From Saprospiraceae bacterium (lineage in GTDB: Bacteria; Bacteroidota; Bacteroidia; Chitinophagales; Saprospiraceae): a DNA stretch of 64,000 nt. The stretch lies in assembly GCA_016711125.1 (NCBI GenBank), contig JADJTQ010000003.1:930001-994000 (forward strand). Direction: 5' to 3'. The translations under genes and the position numbers were made by a program. This document shows, piece after piece, positions 8,737 through 20,027 of the stretch. How positions within the stretch are numbered: the stretch's first letter is position 1; each line of letters begins with the position of its first letter. Below the pieces are notes generated by a model. It saw only the letters and a list, made by a program, of their open reading frames with translations. It had not been told where the DNA came from and did no database searches.

Positions 8737-9786
8737 ATGGAGATCAATCAAAGACCTGTCGATCATCAAATACGTGAAACCCTAAAAGATTGGCCTAGAA
8801 TAGTTACCAAATATCAGACTCCTGATCGAAAGAAAGCATATCTGCAGATCGCAAATACCTTTCTGCCCTTTGTGGCTTTGTGGATTCTGATGTATTTCAG
8901 CCTCTCATGGTCCTATTGGATCACGTTGGGTCTGGCGGTCATTAACGCATTTTTTCTGGTCCGGATTTTTATCATCCAACATGACTGCGGCCATCAATCT
9001 TTCCTTAGCAAAAAGAGAGTCAATGATGCGATCGGACTGATTTGCAGTTTATTTAGTTCGATTCCTTACGAATATTGGTCTAGGTCTCATACTTTTCATC
9101 ATGCACATTGCGGACAGCTGGAGGTTCGAGACATTGGAGACATTAATACACTCACCGTCAAGGAGTATAAGGAGCTCAGTAGTGGAAAGAGACTGGGATA
9201 CCGGGTTTTTAGAAGTCCACTGGTTTTATTTATTTTCGGTCCGATTTATTATCTCTTAATTAATGTTCGGTTTCCATTAATATCTCTGAAGGGCTGGAAA
9301 AAGATCAAATGGGCTCAATTTTACAATAATGTATACCTCATTTTGGCTTATGCATTGATAGCATTTATCGTAGGATGGCAAAAGTTTTTTTTGGTTCACA
9401 TACCTATTGTCGTCATTTTCGCGATTATCGCGATTTGGTTTTTTTATGTGCAACATCAACATGAGCACACTTATAAACAGTGGAAAGAAAATTGGGAGTA
9501 TTTATTTTCCAGTATCAAAGGCAGTACCTATTATAAATTGCCAAAAATGTTTCAGTGGCTAACCGGTAATATCGGTTTGCATCATATACATCATTTGAGT
9601 TCCAAAATCCCTAATTATCATTTGACGCGCTGCGCTAAGGAAAATCCGGTGCTAGGAAAATACGTCACGACCATTGGTTTTTTTGAAAGCCTAACCTTTA
9701 TGTTTAATCACTTGTGGGATGAAGAGAATCAGAGAATGATAAGCTTCTGGAAGTTTTCGCAAATGGAAAAAGCAGGCTTAATTTAA
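8737..9786 (+). CDS. Membrane fatty acid desaturase
   Basis: This 349-residue integral membrane di-iron enzyme introduces a double bond into acyl chains. All three histidine boxes are present: HDCGH, HTFHH and, after two pairs of membrane helices, HHIHH near residue 285. An extra HQHEH precedes the last box. Hydrophobic helices lie at about 45-85 and 165-245. I start it at ATG 8737; a TTG five codons upstream is the alternative. It appears to be a single-gene unit, with a consensus -7 box upstream and a repeat element directly after the stop. Confidence 0.88.
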   Translation: MEINQRPVDHQIRETLKDWPRIVTKYQTPDRKKAYLQIANTFLPFVALWILMYFSLSWSYWITLGLAVINAFFLVRIFIIQHDCGHQSFLSKKRVNDAIGLICSLFSSIPYEYWSRSHTFHHAHCGQLEVRDIGDINTLTVKEYKELSSGKRLGYRVFRSPLVLFIFGPIYYLLINVRFPLISLKGWKKIKWAQFYNNVYLILAYALIAFIVGWQKFFLVHIPIVVIFAIIAIWFFYVQHQHEHTYKQWKENWEYLFSSIKGSTYYKLPKMFQWLTGNIGLHHIHHLSSKIPNYHLTRCAKENPVLGKYVTTIGFFESLTFMFNHLWDEENQRMISFWKFSQMEKAGLI

Positions 9787-9787
9787 A

Positions 9788-9947
9788 GGATTCTTATTCC
9801 TATTTAGTGGTACAGGAAGATGTAGATCTCCTCTCTCCCAACAAGAGAGAACGGGGTTCGGTGGGTCGCGCTGACGCTTACATTCTGCATCTTCGAAGAA
9901 AGATAAATAAATGGACTAGAATCGACCCAGTATAAGCAGGCAAGGAC
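9788..9947. repeat. MITE-like family R1, copy A
   Basis: First of four copies of a 160-190 bp repeat (others at 22070, 46669 and 58475). The copies share a left end like GGTTCTTGCTCATATTTAG, a central purine/pyrimidine block around CTCTCTC..GAGAGAG, the core ACATTCTGCGGCTTCGAAGA, and a right end like ATACGCAAGAGCC that is roughly the inverted complement of the left end. This copy is diverged (TTCTTATTCCTATTTAG left, CATTCTGCATCTTCGAAG core). Confidence 0.55.
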
Positions 9948-9961
9948 CATTTAACCCGGAA

Positions 9962-11162
9962 TCAGGCCATCCACTCCGCTAGATATTTAAATCCAGGCTT
10001 TAATGATCCACCTTCAGCAATTGTTGCTCTTTCCAGCATTTCACTGTGGTCGGTTTTAATCAGTTCTCCCATAATTTTTGTAATAAACTGCTTCCCAAAA
10101 GCTTTCGTTGCTTCTCTGGAAACCTCATTTGGAAGATTGTCTACGGTCATCATGTCTACACAGCCGGGTTTAAATGGTGCTGTCTCTCTGTTGCTTTTTG
10201 GATCAAATCCATATACCGGATTTTCGATGGTAGTTGCCCTCAAGGTTGAGGGAATCGATGCATGTGGCGCTATATCGCAGGAGATGTCGGAAATAACCCG
10301 AATCTTAAAATCGGGATGTTGCATCTCGCGGAGGGTAAAAAATAGTGGAGCTTCTTCCACATAAAAAATACCATTTATCATGATGTTGCTTCGTTTGGCA
10401 AATGGCCAGAAAATGCTCTTGAATTGCGCCGGGTCATTGTAGAAAACGGATTTGTCAAAAGGATCTCCATCTATATGCGCTGCATAATGATGAGGGAGAA
10501 GTTGAGTAAATACCGGGTATGAAAAATCTTCCTCCAGATAAGTTTCAGGATCAATTTGCCGGATTCCCATATCCCGCAAAGTCAGGAGAGCTCCCGTACC
10601 CACTCGTCCGGTTCCAGTCAACACCAGGTTGAGGGGAGGTAATTTTAGGTTTTTGTATACTTCCTTTGCCGCCTGGTAATCAAACAGATCTTTCATTCTG
10701 GGTAAATCAAAATCTCCCGTTTTTTTACCCCATGCCCACAATGCATTATGGGCTCCCACCATTCCTGCAAAATGGCCAAATGCAATGAGTCTTTGGCCAT
10801 GCATATTGGTCAGTAATTCATAATCAATTATTCTGATTTTTTTCTCTAAAATGGTTTTGAGAAGAAGACGGTTCTGATCTTGCTTCTTTGTCGTATGCGA
10901 AAAGAATAAATAAGTTTTCCCTTCCAATAGTTTATCAAGCGGTACTTCTTTAACGCCCATCAGGATGTCGCAATCGGAGACGTCGTCAATAACCGGGATA
11001 CCCAGCTCTGCATATTCTTGATCACTGTAACACCGATCAGGAGCTGATTGCACAATCAGATTAATATCTAATTCATCTCGTAAAAAGGCTGTTTGGGCCG
11101 GGGTAAGTGGTGCCCTTGATTCCGCTGGTTTTTTTATATTCTCGGATGATAGCAATCTTCAT
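9962..11162 (-). CDS. Saccharopine dehydrogenase/alanine dehydrogenase-like oxidoreductase, N-terminal frameshift
   Basis: An NAD(P)-dependent oxidoreductase of about 400 residues. It has the AlaDH/PNT-type N-terminal domain (SRAPLTP), and a Rossmann segment with LVLTGTGRVGTGAL near residue 180, closest in organisation to the lysine-forming saccharopine dehydrogenase group; the substrate is not decided. Read without correction the frame begins at 11155 with an atypical N terminus. An ATG at 11162 in the next frame encodes MKIAIIREYKK, the expected family start, and joins the main frame if the A7 run at 11129-11135 is A6. I therefore annotate 9962-11162 with a one-base indel there. It lies next to another indel-bearing gene in the same direction. 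Confidence 0.7.
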
Positions 11163-11169
11163 CGTGGAG

Positions 11170-11305
11170 GGAGTTGTGATTGGAGAAGTCGTGAAGTCGT
11201 GAATTGGGTGATTAGTTAAGTCGTGGAGTGGTTGATTAGTTAAGTGGTGAATTAGGTGATTGGTTAAGTGGTTAATTCGTTATTCGTTAATTCGCAATTC
11301 GTAAT
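11170..11305. repeat. Heptamer-like low-complexity array
   Basis: Degenerate short repeats fill the gap between two minus-strand genes. Words such as GTCGTGA, GTGATTAGTTAAG and then ATTCGTT/AATTCGC recur with a period near seven bases. The same period appears in unrelated sequence at 26.9 kb and 61.5 kb. Confidence 0.5.
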
Positions 11306-11307
11306 TT

Positions 11308-12514
11308 TCACAAAGACTTAAGCACCTCGATTGTGCGTTCAATCTCTTCCTTAGTATTGTAAGCTACGACGCCCATCCGGGTCACTCCACCAATTTTTTC
11401 GAGATCAAGAACTTCAACTGCACGAATGGCATAAAAATGGCCATCCGGCATAGATAGCTTTTTTAGCCAATTCATAGCAGACCTTCTTAGGGTCTATTCC
11501 ATCCATCGCAAAAGAAAGGGTAGGCGCTCGCTCGTCAAGATCCATTGGAGGCCCATAGATGGTCGCTTTTGAGATAGCCCGGATACCATCGTAGAGCATT
11601 TTGGCTAAAATCATTTCCTGCTGATGTATCGTGCTCATGGCCGAGACCAATTTCTCACGTAGTTCCTTTCCTTTTCCCCACCATGCGATAAATTCGATGG
11701 TAGCTTCTACGCCGGCTATGGCTGCATGATTGAGGGTGCCGGTCTCAATGCGATGGGGTGCCTTGGCATCTTGAGTGCGAAGTCGATCCGTTTTCAGGGT
11801 GTCAAGTAGCCCCGGCCGGCAGTAGAGGATGCCGACGTGCGGTCCGTAGAACTTATAGGCCGAACAAAGGAGAAAATCACAATCAAGTTTTTGCACATCG
11901 ATCGACAGATGGGGAGCGTAATGCACGGCATCGATCAACAAAAGTATATTTTTGACCTTGGTCAGTGCCCGCACCCGGTTCACCTCGTTTACGGTGCCAA
12001 AGATGTTTGATGCATATCCAAGACAAACCAATTTTGTTCGATCGTTGATCTTATCTTCAAAGTCCTGGTAGTCGAGAGTACCATTTGTCAGTAGACGCAC
12101 TTCCCTGATTACAATACCTTGCTCTTCCAAATTAAGCCAGGGTCCACGATTTGCCTCATGATCTAGCTGGGTGATCAAAATTTCATCTCCGGGATTCATC
12201 GACCTAACCAATGCGCGACTCAGAGAGAAATTGAGCGTGGTCATATTCTGCCCGAATGAGATGCAACTGCTATCAGGGGCATTGATAAAAGTAGCCACCT
12301 TAGATCTGGCTGATTCCATGATCCGGTCAGTTTCTTCAGAGGCAGCAAACTGACCATGAGTATTGGCATTGGAATAACGATAGTATTTGCTCACGGTCTC
12401 GATCACATGATCGGGCACCTGAGTTCCTGCGGGTCCATCCAGATAAGTGATAGGCCGGCCATGAAGCTGTCGGTGAAGTGATGGAAAATGTGCTCGAATT
12501 TTCAGGATGTCCAT
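11308..12514 (-). CDS. Cysteine desulfurase-like (class V aminotransferase) protein, frameshifted near C terminus
   Basis: A PLP-dependent class V aminotransferase fold of the cysteine desulfurase-like group. Visible are the early YLDGPAGTQVP, the cofactor region LDHEANRGPW, the Asp of LLIDAVHYAPH, and the Schiff-base lysine in LLCSAYKFYGPH (about residue 220). The uncorrected frame stops at 11414, giving 366 residues and a nonsense tail after AIYAGW. Shifting one base near 11444-11449 continues with DGHFYAIRAVEVLDLEKIG and ends at TGA 11308-11310, restoring the family's C-terminal domain. The true substrate (cysteine or another amino acid) cannot be read from sequence. Confidence 0.75.
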
Positions 12515-12803
12515 GTGCTGTTACTTTTGGGGCAAAATACGGTAATCTGAAAAAACAGCCTTGAATTTTATTGCAATCTTAAAGATTTAAGCTTTAATCT
12601 TTTTCTCATAGGCTTAGTAATCCCTGACACTTCATTCACCAACTTCCTACAGAATTAATTTTTGTGAACTGCACTCGTAATGAACATCTAAGCTTCATCG
12701 GGTCTTGACCAGATAATGCCGTGTGGGTATCTGAGTCCTCGAAAATACCTGCAAAAGCAATTGTTTGGCTGATCGAGTGAGCTTATTATATCTTTGATCT
12801 CGT

Positions 12804-14153
12804 ATGGTATTGTTTAAAGATCATCAATTTCTGTTCCCAGGCCTCATTCAATGGGTCACTGCACGACGAATTAGCATCCGGACAACCTTACCATATTTCA
12901 TATGGAGTCTTGTTTTTCAGCAGCTAGTGGGTCAGACCTGTTTGCCTGATGGGATTACTTTTCATAGCCAGGCTCAGCTTGATAATTTTTCTGTTCAGTT
13001 TCCCGGCTGTCATGAGATTATTGGTTATGTACTAATTGAAGAAGCGCACAGTACTCCAATTAGCTCTTTGGAAGGTTTGGCTCAGGTCACTCGGATTGGC
13101 CAATATTTGGAGATTAGAAATAATGCAAATTTGCTGAATCTCAACGGCTTGGAAAACCTAAAGGCAATTGGTGGCAGGATGACGCTCGCAGCCAATAGAT
13201 CGCTGCTGAATATCACGGCGCTTGACAAAGTCGAATTTGTCGGCGAGAGTGTGCGAATCTCTTCCAATCCTTCTCTTGCTTTCTTTAACGCATTGGGCAA
13301 GATGAAAGTAATCAGAGGCGATTTTTCGATTTCTGATAACACCACTTTAAGCCACTTGCAAGGCTTAAATGATTTGATAGAGATTGATGGCAGCATATTG
13401 ATTAATGGGAATGCTGCACTTTCTTCAATGCAGGGTTTGAATGGCCTGAGAAAAGTTTCAGGGAATCTCCTGTTGAGAGATAATCTTTCGCTGAAAGACA
13501 TGTCGGGCCTGTCTAATCTAAGAGAGGTGCTGGCAGATTTCATAATCGACAATAACCGGTCTTTAATCACCCTCATAGGATTGGATGCATTGTCAATCGT
13601 GGGCGGTTACTTACAGATTGTCAATAACGAATCGCTACAGAATGTAAAGGGTCTTGATGCACTTCAAAGTATTGTGGGGTTGCTTCAAATATATAATAAC
13701 CCTGTGCTCGAAAGTCTGGGAGGTCTGGATAGCATTGATCCCCGAAGTATGGATAATCTTGCCATTATCGATTGTCCGACATTGTCTGATTGTGGGGTTG
13801 AGAGCATTTGTGATTTCTTAAAGCTCAACGAAGACAATTACTCGATATCCCGAAATAAGAGTGGTTGCAATAATAGATTGGAAATACTTAAGAGTTGTAA
13901 TCGTACTGGAGTTAATGTGACTCCACAGCCGAATATCATCATGCTTTTTCCCAACCCAACGAATGGGTTTGTACGTATCGGAGGTAGCATAGAAAATGCA
14001 GAATTGACCATTCAAGACCTGACAGGTAGATTAATGGTCAGGAAAAAGCAGGAAAGTGAATTCATTGATTTAATCCATTTAGCCGCTGGAGTCTATCGTG
14101 TACAACTTGTGGCACCAACTAAGTCATTTATCGGTGTAATCATTAAGATTTGA
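12804..14153 (+). CDS. Secreted leucine-rich (receptor L domain-like) protein with T9SS tail
   Basis: A 449-residue protein with a hydrophobic export segment near residues 29-45 (ends VGQTC). A start later than ATG 12804 is possible because the first 25 residues are unusually polar for a signal peptide. About ten imperfect repeats of roughly 23 residues follow (pattern NxSLxxLxGLxxLxxIxGxLxI), like the receptor L-domain repeats of fungal Ecm33 and bacterial surface proteins. The C-terminal 80 residues form a type A T9SS sorting domain (begins LFPNPTNGFVRI, ends IGVIIKI). No enzymatic motif. Probably a secreted binding protein (inference). Confidence 0.75.
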   Translation: MVLFKDHQFLFPGLIQWVTARRISIRTTLPYFIWSLVFQQLVGQTCLPDGITFHSQAQLDNFSVQFPGCHEIIGYVLIEEAHSTPISSLEGLAQVTRIGQYLEIRNNANLLNLNGLENLKAIGGRMTLAANRSLLNITALDKVEFVGESVRISSNPSLAFFNALGKMKVIRGDFSISDNTTLSHLQGLNDLIEIDGSILINGNAALSSMQGLNGLRKVSGNLLLRDNLSLKDMSGLSNLREVLADFIIDNNRSLITLIGLDALSIVGGYLQIVNNESLQNVKGLDALQSIVGLLQIYNNPVLESLGGLDSIDPRSMDNLAIIDCPTLSDCGVESICDFLKLNEDNYSISRNKSGCNNRLEILKSCNRTGVNVTPQPNIIMLFPNPTNGFVRIGGSIENAELTIQDLTGRLMVRKKQESEFIDLIHLAAGVYRVQLVAPTKSFIGVIIKI

Positions 14154-14612
14154 CTGGGCTATGTTGGTTTTAGAGATCGTCGCTACGGATTAATTGGGAT
14201 TAGCCAGTAGATATAACAGGTGAATTTCGGGATCAATTCTGATGAATCAATTTTCCGACTTCAATTAGCCTCCCTTACTAATTAGTATTTCTGTAGGATG
14301 TAGGCCCTGTGGCTTTCCGTGGTTCACTTTTTAGAGTCTGGGCCTGTGACTTTAGTAGATCTTCGCCTGGGAGAGGTTTGATCATCTCTTTTCTTGAATT
14401 GTAATAAAATGCTGATTATCAATAGTGTAACAAATCAGTTCCCGATTAATCTTCTTTTTTTTATAAAAAAATTAGGTTAGTAAACGTTTATTTCGGAATT
14501 TCCAGACGTAGACAGCAAGCTTTGGGAACTTGAACATTAGGAGAGGAACATCATTTCTGACCTTATAAAGGTTATCATATTATTTATTTATTTAATACAA
14601 TACTGCTATACT
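14154..14612. promoter_or_regulatory. SusC upstream region with AT-rich palindrome
   Basis: The 459-bp gap before susC contains an AT-rich palindromic run (TTTTTTTTATAAAAAAA near 14456-14472) and no reading frame of note. It probably holds the promoter and leader of the SusC/SusD unit, but I do not see a good TAnnTTTG box. No hybrid two-component regulator or sigma/anti-sigma pair lies nearby. Confidence 0.35.
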
Positions 14613-17600
14613 ATGAAAATTAAACCTATTCCAATATCCGGATGCGTTCGGGTAATGATGCTAATCTTGTGCAGCCTGATGGTTGCCACGGGTAGCTATG
14701 CAAATGAAGGTGATGCCATGACGGTCTCTGGAAAGGTACTGTCAGACGGGGGAGAACCTCTGATCGGCGTTACCGTACTCGAAGAAGGTACCTCAAATGG
14801 TACTGTGACCGATTTTGATGGAGCTTACAACCTATCTGTTGACGATGGTGATGCTGTCCTTATTTTTTCCTACACAGGCTATAAAACACAATCGATTGCG
14901 GTGGCAGGAAGAAATGTTATTGATATTGCTCTCGATGTCGAAATATCTTCTCTTGAACAGGTAGTGGTTACGGGTTACGGCACCACGAAAAAGGCCAACC
15001 TAACCGGTGCGGTGAGTGCCATCTCCAGCGAAGAGCTTGAGCGACGTCCCATTGCCAGTGTGGGCATGGGCCTTCAAGGTTTGATCCCAAATTTGAATAT
15101 TTCCATTCGTAACGGTGATCCAACCAGAGGCGCCGACTTCAACATTCGGGGATATGAATCGATCAATGGAGGATCACCTCTCATCCTGGTAGATGGTGTG
15201 CCCATGGACTTAGAGCGAATCAATCCCAATGATATCGCTAGTGTGAATGTGCTAAAAGATGCCTCAGCCGCTGCTGTGTATGGAGCCAGAGCCGCTTTTG
15301 GGGTGATCTTGGTCGAAACCAAAAAAGGCAAATCGGGTAAGATCAACATTAATCTTTCTACCGAAATGTCGGCAGCCAGACCCATTTTCAATATGGATGT
15401 TGTGACCGATCCACTCGATTTTATTGAGGCTAGAAATAGCGCAAACATCCGGGGAAGTGGCAATCCGGCTTATACGGAAACATTTACCGATGCTGTACGA
15501 GCCTTTAAGAATGGAACCGGACCGGAATGGGATGTCGTAGACGGAGTCCTTCAATTTTATGGATTTAATAACTATCAGAATAGTTTAATGACCGATTATG
15601 CGCCCCAACAAAAATATGACTTAAGTGCATCAGGTTCGACCGACAGGGCATCCTTTTATGTCTCCTTTGGCATGTTAAACAAGGATGGATATCTGAATCA
15701 CGAAAACAATGAAAACTTTAAACGCTACAACGGTTTAATCAAAACCGAGTTTAAGGTCAATGATTGGTTGTCTCTCGACGAGAAAGTGGTATTTAACTCT
15801 CAACAGAGCGATAAACCGCATTTTTACAATTGGGATGTTAACGTTAATACGGTAGCTCGGGTGAGCCCGATCCAAGCCATTACTTTTCCTGATTTAGACC
15901 ACTACCTGGTTCCTGGTGACCGGGCTGAATTTGAACCATTTATTGGCAAACATTTTGCCAGTCTCAACTTCTTTCCCTATTTGGAGCAGGGAGGACGCGA
16001 GACCTTTAATAAAAATGATATAGGGCTTACTCAGGGCATCACTTTGACACCATTAAGGGGTTTGAAGGTCCGAGGTGACATATCTTACAATACGTACCAT
16101 CAGGATTATCAAGATGTAGCGAGTAAAATTGAGGTTATCGAAAGTCAAGACATTGGCAGTGGAGTGCAAATTGGTAATGGTTTTAGTGGTAGCGATTTTA
16201 TTAATACAATTAGTGAATACAACCAATACTATGTATTCAATGCCTATGGTGAATATACGATCGATCAATTACCCAATCATGATATCAAAGCAATGGTGGG
16301 TTTTAATCAGGAATGGGGTCGCAATCAGTTCATCCGCGCTCAGGCTAATACATTGATTACTCCACAGGTTCCCGATCTTAATGCAACCACTGGTAGTCAA
16401 CAAACCTTTGGTGGCAAGGAACACTTTGCCCTCCGGGGTATGTTTTATCGATTGAGTTATGCCTTTAAAGACCGTTACCTGTTTGAAGCCAATGGACGAT
16501 ATGATGGAACTTCGAGATTTCCAAAAGATGATCGTTATGGTTTCTTCCCCTCATTTTCAGTTGGATGGAGAGTATCAGAAGAAGGCTTCATGAGTGGCAC
16601 CCGAGATTGGCTTGATGCCTTGAAACTAAGGGCTTCTTATGGTACATTAGGAAATCAGATTTTGGTGAGTGGCGGGAATCAAGTCTATTACCCCTACATT
16701 TCTACCTTAGGTATTGGTAGCTCACCTTATATGTTTAGAGCAGGTGCCTTTTCGCCCTTTGTATCTCCAGCCGGTCTGGTAAGTCCTACCTTAACCTGGG
16801 AATCGGTGACATCAAAGAATTTTGGGGTAGATTTTACAGTGCTGAATCAGAGACTCGACGCCTCATTTGATATTTACTCCAGGGAGACTAAAGACATGTT
16901 AACTAATGTCGAACTGCCCGCAATATTAGGTACAAATGCACCCAAGACGAATGCCGCTGACTTGAAGACCACCGGTTGGGAGACTGCTGTGACCTGGCGT
17001 GATCGCATTGGCAAAGATTGGAGTTACCGGGTTACTTTGGCCTTGTCTGATTGGCAGACTGAAATTACCAAATATGATAATCCCACCGGAGCTTTGTCTG
17101 AGTACTACGTAGGTCAGAAGATCGGTGAAATTTGGGGTTACGAAACCGTGGGAATTTTTCAGACTCAAGCCGAAGTTGATGCTTCTGCTACTCAGTCTGC
17201 GATTGGAGCAAATTGGAGAGCAGGTGATGTTCACTATGCCGACCTGAATGGTGATGGTAAGATCACTCCGGGAAGCAATACCTTAACGAACCCCGGTGAC
17301 CGAAAAATCATTGGTAATTCTACGCCCAGACTTAGTTATGGAGTGAATTTAGACCTCAACTATAAGAGCTTTTCGCTACGTACGTTTTGGCAGGGAATCG
17401 GTAAAAGAGACTACTGGCCCTCTGACAATAACTGGACTCCATTTTTCCCATTTAACGCAGGTCATGTGGAGAAGTATTTTATTACAGAGACCTGGACGGA
17501 AGAAAATCGGGATGCTTATTTCCCCGCTGCTCACTTTTCAACCAATACGAAGCAAAATATTCAGGTGCAATCACGCTATATTCAGGATGCCAGCTACATT

Positions 17601-17837
17601 CGTCTGAAAAATGTAACCTTGAGTTATGACCTTCCACAACTATTAGTCAAAAAAATAGGTTTGGCAGGTGGTCAGATTTATGTGTCAGGTATGAATCTGT
17701 GGGAAGCTTCGAAAATTCATGATCCGCTGGATCCGGAGCAGCTGCATCAGAATGTGTTATCTGGAGAGAATTTCAATGGTGCCCAAGAGTACCCCATTCA
17801 GCGTATTTATTCTCTCGGTCTTAGCATCTCTTTTTAA
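14613..17837 (+). CDS. SusC/RagA-family TonB-linked outer membrane protein
   Basis: A 1074-residue TonB-dependent importer. It has a signal peptide (ends SYANE), a carboxypeptidase-regulatory-like domain (VSGKVLSDGGEPLIGVTV), a TonB-box-like stretch leading into VVVTGYGTTKKANLTGAVS, a plug domain with the NVLKDASAAAVYGARAAFG signature, and a beta-barrel ending in an aromatic-terminated strand (YSLGLSISF). With the SusD lipoprotein 21 bp downstream it forms the glycan uptake complex of a polysaccharide utilisation locus. The neighbouring lyases suggest that oligosaccharides with uronic acids are imported (inference). Confidence 0.95.
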   Translation: MKIKPIPISGCVRVMMLILCSLMVATGSYANEGDAMTVSGKVLSDGGEPLIGVTVLEEGTSNGTVTDFDGAYNLSVDDGDAVLIFSYTGYKTQSIAVAGRNVIDIALDVEISSLEQVVVTGYGTTKKANLTGAVSAISSEELERRPIASVGMGLQGLIPNLNISIRNGDPTRGADFNIRGYESINGGSPLILVDGVPMDLERINPNDIASVNVLKDASAAAVYGARAAFGVILVETKKGKSGKININLSTEMSAARPIFNMDVVTDPLDFIEARNSANIRGSGNPAYTETFTDAVRAFKNGTGPEWDVVDGVLQFYGFNNYQNSLMTDYAPQQKYDLSASGSTDRASFYVSFGMLNKDGYLNHENNENFKRYNGLIKTEFKVNDWLSLDEKVVFNSQQSDKPHFYNWDVNVNTVARVSPIQAITFPDLDHYLVPGDRAEFEPFIGKHFASLNFFPYLEQGGRETFNKNDIGLTQGITLTPLRGLKVRGDISYNTYHQDYQDVASKIEVIESQDIGSGVQIGNGFSGSDFINTISEYNQYYVFNAYGEYTIDQLPNHDIKAMVGFNQEWGRNQFIRAQANTLITPQVPDLNATTGSQQTFGGKEHFALRGMFYRLSYAFKDRYLFEANGRYDGTSRFPKDDRYGFFPSFSVGWRVSEEGFMSGTRDWLDALKLRASYGTLGNQILVSGGNQVYYPYISTLGIGSSPYMFRAGAFSPFVSPAGLVSPTLTWESVTSKNFGVDFTVLNQRLDASFDIYSRETKDMLTNVELPAILGTNAPKTNAADLKTTGWETAVTWRDRIGKDWSYRVTLALSDWQTEITKYDNPTGALSEYYVGQKIGEIWGYETVGIFQTQAEVDASATQSAIGANWRAGDVHYADLNGDGKITPGSNTLTNPGDRKIIGNSTPRLSYGVNLDLNYKSFSLRTFWQGIGKRDYWPSDNNWTPFFPFNAGHVEKYFITETWTEENRDAYFPAAHFSTNTKQNIQVQSRYIQDASYIRLKNVTLSYDLPQLLVKKIGLAGGQIYVSGMNLWEASKIHDPLDPEQLHQNVLSGENFNGAQEYPIQRIYSLGLSISF

Positions 17838-17858
17838 TCTTTTTAACAGAAACAAATA

Positions 17859-19642
17859 ATGAAAAATATATTTTCTAAATATCTGATTGTCTTCTTTGTA
17901 CTGCTCGCTGTGAGTTGCAATGATGACTTCCTGGAGCGGCTTCCGCTGGATGAAATCAGTTCAGAAACTTTTTGGAATACCGAGAATGATTTAAAGGTGT
18001 ATAATAATACCCTTTATCATCTGGCAGCAGTTGATGATAACAATGTACCGATTATGATGGGCCATGATGATGGTTTTGAAAGCTTGAAATATGGTATTTG
18101 GTACATCGACGAATTTTCAGATAATATCGCACCTCGACATTCCAGACATACCCAATATCAACAGGTGCGCTCGGGTAAACATACTGTGCCTAGCAGCTCA
18201 GCTGGTGATGGTCAATGGTTTGGCTATAAGGGATGGAATTTCGTAAGGGCAATTAATGTTGGTCTTGACAATTATAACAAGGCCAGTCTTGATCAAACTA
18301 CCATTGACAAGTATGCCGGTGAGGCGCGACTTTTCAGAGGATGGTTTTTTGCCGACAAAGTCTCTAAATTTGGTGATGCACCCTGGTAGATCATGAATTG
18401 ACCACTGAGTCGGAAGAACTGTTGGCTGCCAGAGTCCCTCGCGAGACCGTTATGTCTAATGTGCTGGCGGACTTGACATTTGCCACCCAAAAATTACCAG
18501 CAGATTGGGCTGATGGAGGAGGACCCGGACGCTTGAATCGTTGGGCGGCCCTCCTGGTTAAATCAAGAGTCTGTCTTTTTGAGGGTACCTGGCGTAAATA
18601 TCACGGAGGTTCAGGAGCAGACATGTGGCTTCAGGAAGCTGCGGCGGCTGCTAAAGAACTGATTGACAATGGCCCCTATACTCTTTATCAAACTGGTGAT
18701 CCCACCCGCGATTATCAGGCAATCCACCGGATTAAAGCTGATCTGGCGGGTGTACCTGAAGTGATGTATTGGAGACGGTATCAGTTGGGTGTTTTCACCA
18801 ATCACGTTATGAGCTATCATAAGGATTATAATGGAGGAGCAACTAAGAGCATGGTGGAAGACTATTTATGCACGGATGGCTTGCCGATCACATTATCTCC
18901 TCTGTATATGGGTGATTCAAAAGTAGAAGATGTTTTTGAAAACCGGGATCCACGACTTCGCCAGACGGTCCTTCATCCGGATGATGTGTCGTTTTACGGT
19001 TTTGGCAATTTTGATACCCGACCTTATCCTCGTCTTCCAGGTATGGAAGGAGGCCGTAGCAGTGAAACTGGCTATCACATTATCAAAGTATATGATTCCG
19101 GTACCGCTTATGCGACCTATAATACTTCAAGTACCCCGGCCATTACATTACGCTTTGGTGAGGCTTTGCTGAATTATGCCGAAGCTGTAGCGGAACTAGG
19201 GACGATCACCCAGTCCGACCTGGACATCACAATCAATCTTCTACGCGACCGGGTAGCTATGCCACATTTAGATATGAATAATGTACCGGTCGATCCCAGG
19301 TACACCAATGATGGAGTTTCCCCTCTGATTGTAGAAATCCGAAGAGAACGCAGAATCGAGTTGTTTATGGAAGGTTTACGTTATGATGACCTACGTCGAT
19401 GGAAACAAGGAAAAAAATTGGAAATACCAAGCTATGGTATTCGTTGGGATGATGCAGCGATAGCCCGCTATCCAAAAGCTAATGTCAAATCATCGATGGT
19501 CGATGGTGTACCTTATATCGACGTCTATCAAGGTACAGACTGGGCCAATCCTGTTTTTGATGAAGCGAAACATTATTTATGGCCGATTCCACTTAGTGAT
19601 CTGGCTCAGAATCCAGCCTTAGGGCAGAATCCAGGCTGGTAA
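17859..19642 (+). CDS. SusD/RagB-family surface glycan-binding lipoprotein, one-base frameshift
   Basis: A lipoprotein signal (lipobox AVSC, Cys about residue 20) and the SusD start DDFLERLPLDEISSETFWN identify the family. The first frame stops at 18389 after FGDAPW. The next frame resumes with VDHELTTESEELLAARVPR and runs to 19642, ending with the usual C-terminal region (RRERRIELFMEGLRYDDLRRWKQG, then WPIPLSDLAQNP). Restoring one G at 18385-18386 (GG to GGG) rebuilds a full SusD of about 590 residues. It binds glycan and caps the SusC barrel. Confidence 0.88.
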
Positions 19643-19698
19643 GTAGATTCGTTTAAAAGTCACATCCGGAGACATCTTTTGTCTCAAATTCAGAAATG

Positions 19699-19736
19699 AC
19701 AAGGTCGATTGTATTACAGTCGACCTTGTTTTTTTC
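19699..19736 (+). terminator. Rho-independent terminator after susCD
   Basis: A perfect 10-bp stem, ACAAGGTCGA (19699-19708) with TCGACCTTGT (19720-19729), an 11-base loop and a T-run at 19728-19735. It lies 57 bp after the SusD stop and separates susCD from the lyase genes. The rest of the gap to 20027 is AT-rich without a visible gene. Confidence 0.8.
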
Positions 19737-20027
19737 ATTTGGTGTGGATTCCAGTTTGACACTATTCTCTGTCAACTTCAGCAAAAGTCCAAATTCTTGA
19801 CTTTATTTTATTCAGACTCTGTTGATCAGCGCTAGTTGATATTCTTAATTTCTATTAATTAAGTCGTTTTATTGATTTTTAGTCTCTCAACGTCAATAGT
19901 TAGACTTTTTTTAGATATTTAAGAAAATGGTGCCTGGTGATTCTATATGAGGAGCTTAAAAAGCTGATATTTCCACTTTCCACGCATCCAGATCGTATCT
20001 AATTATAGACCATTTAAAGCCTTTTGA

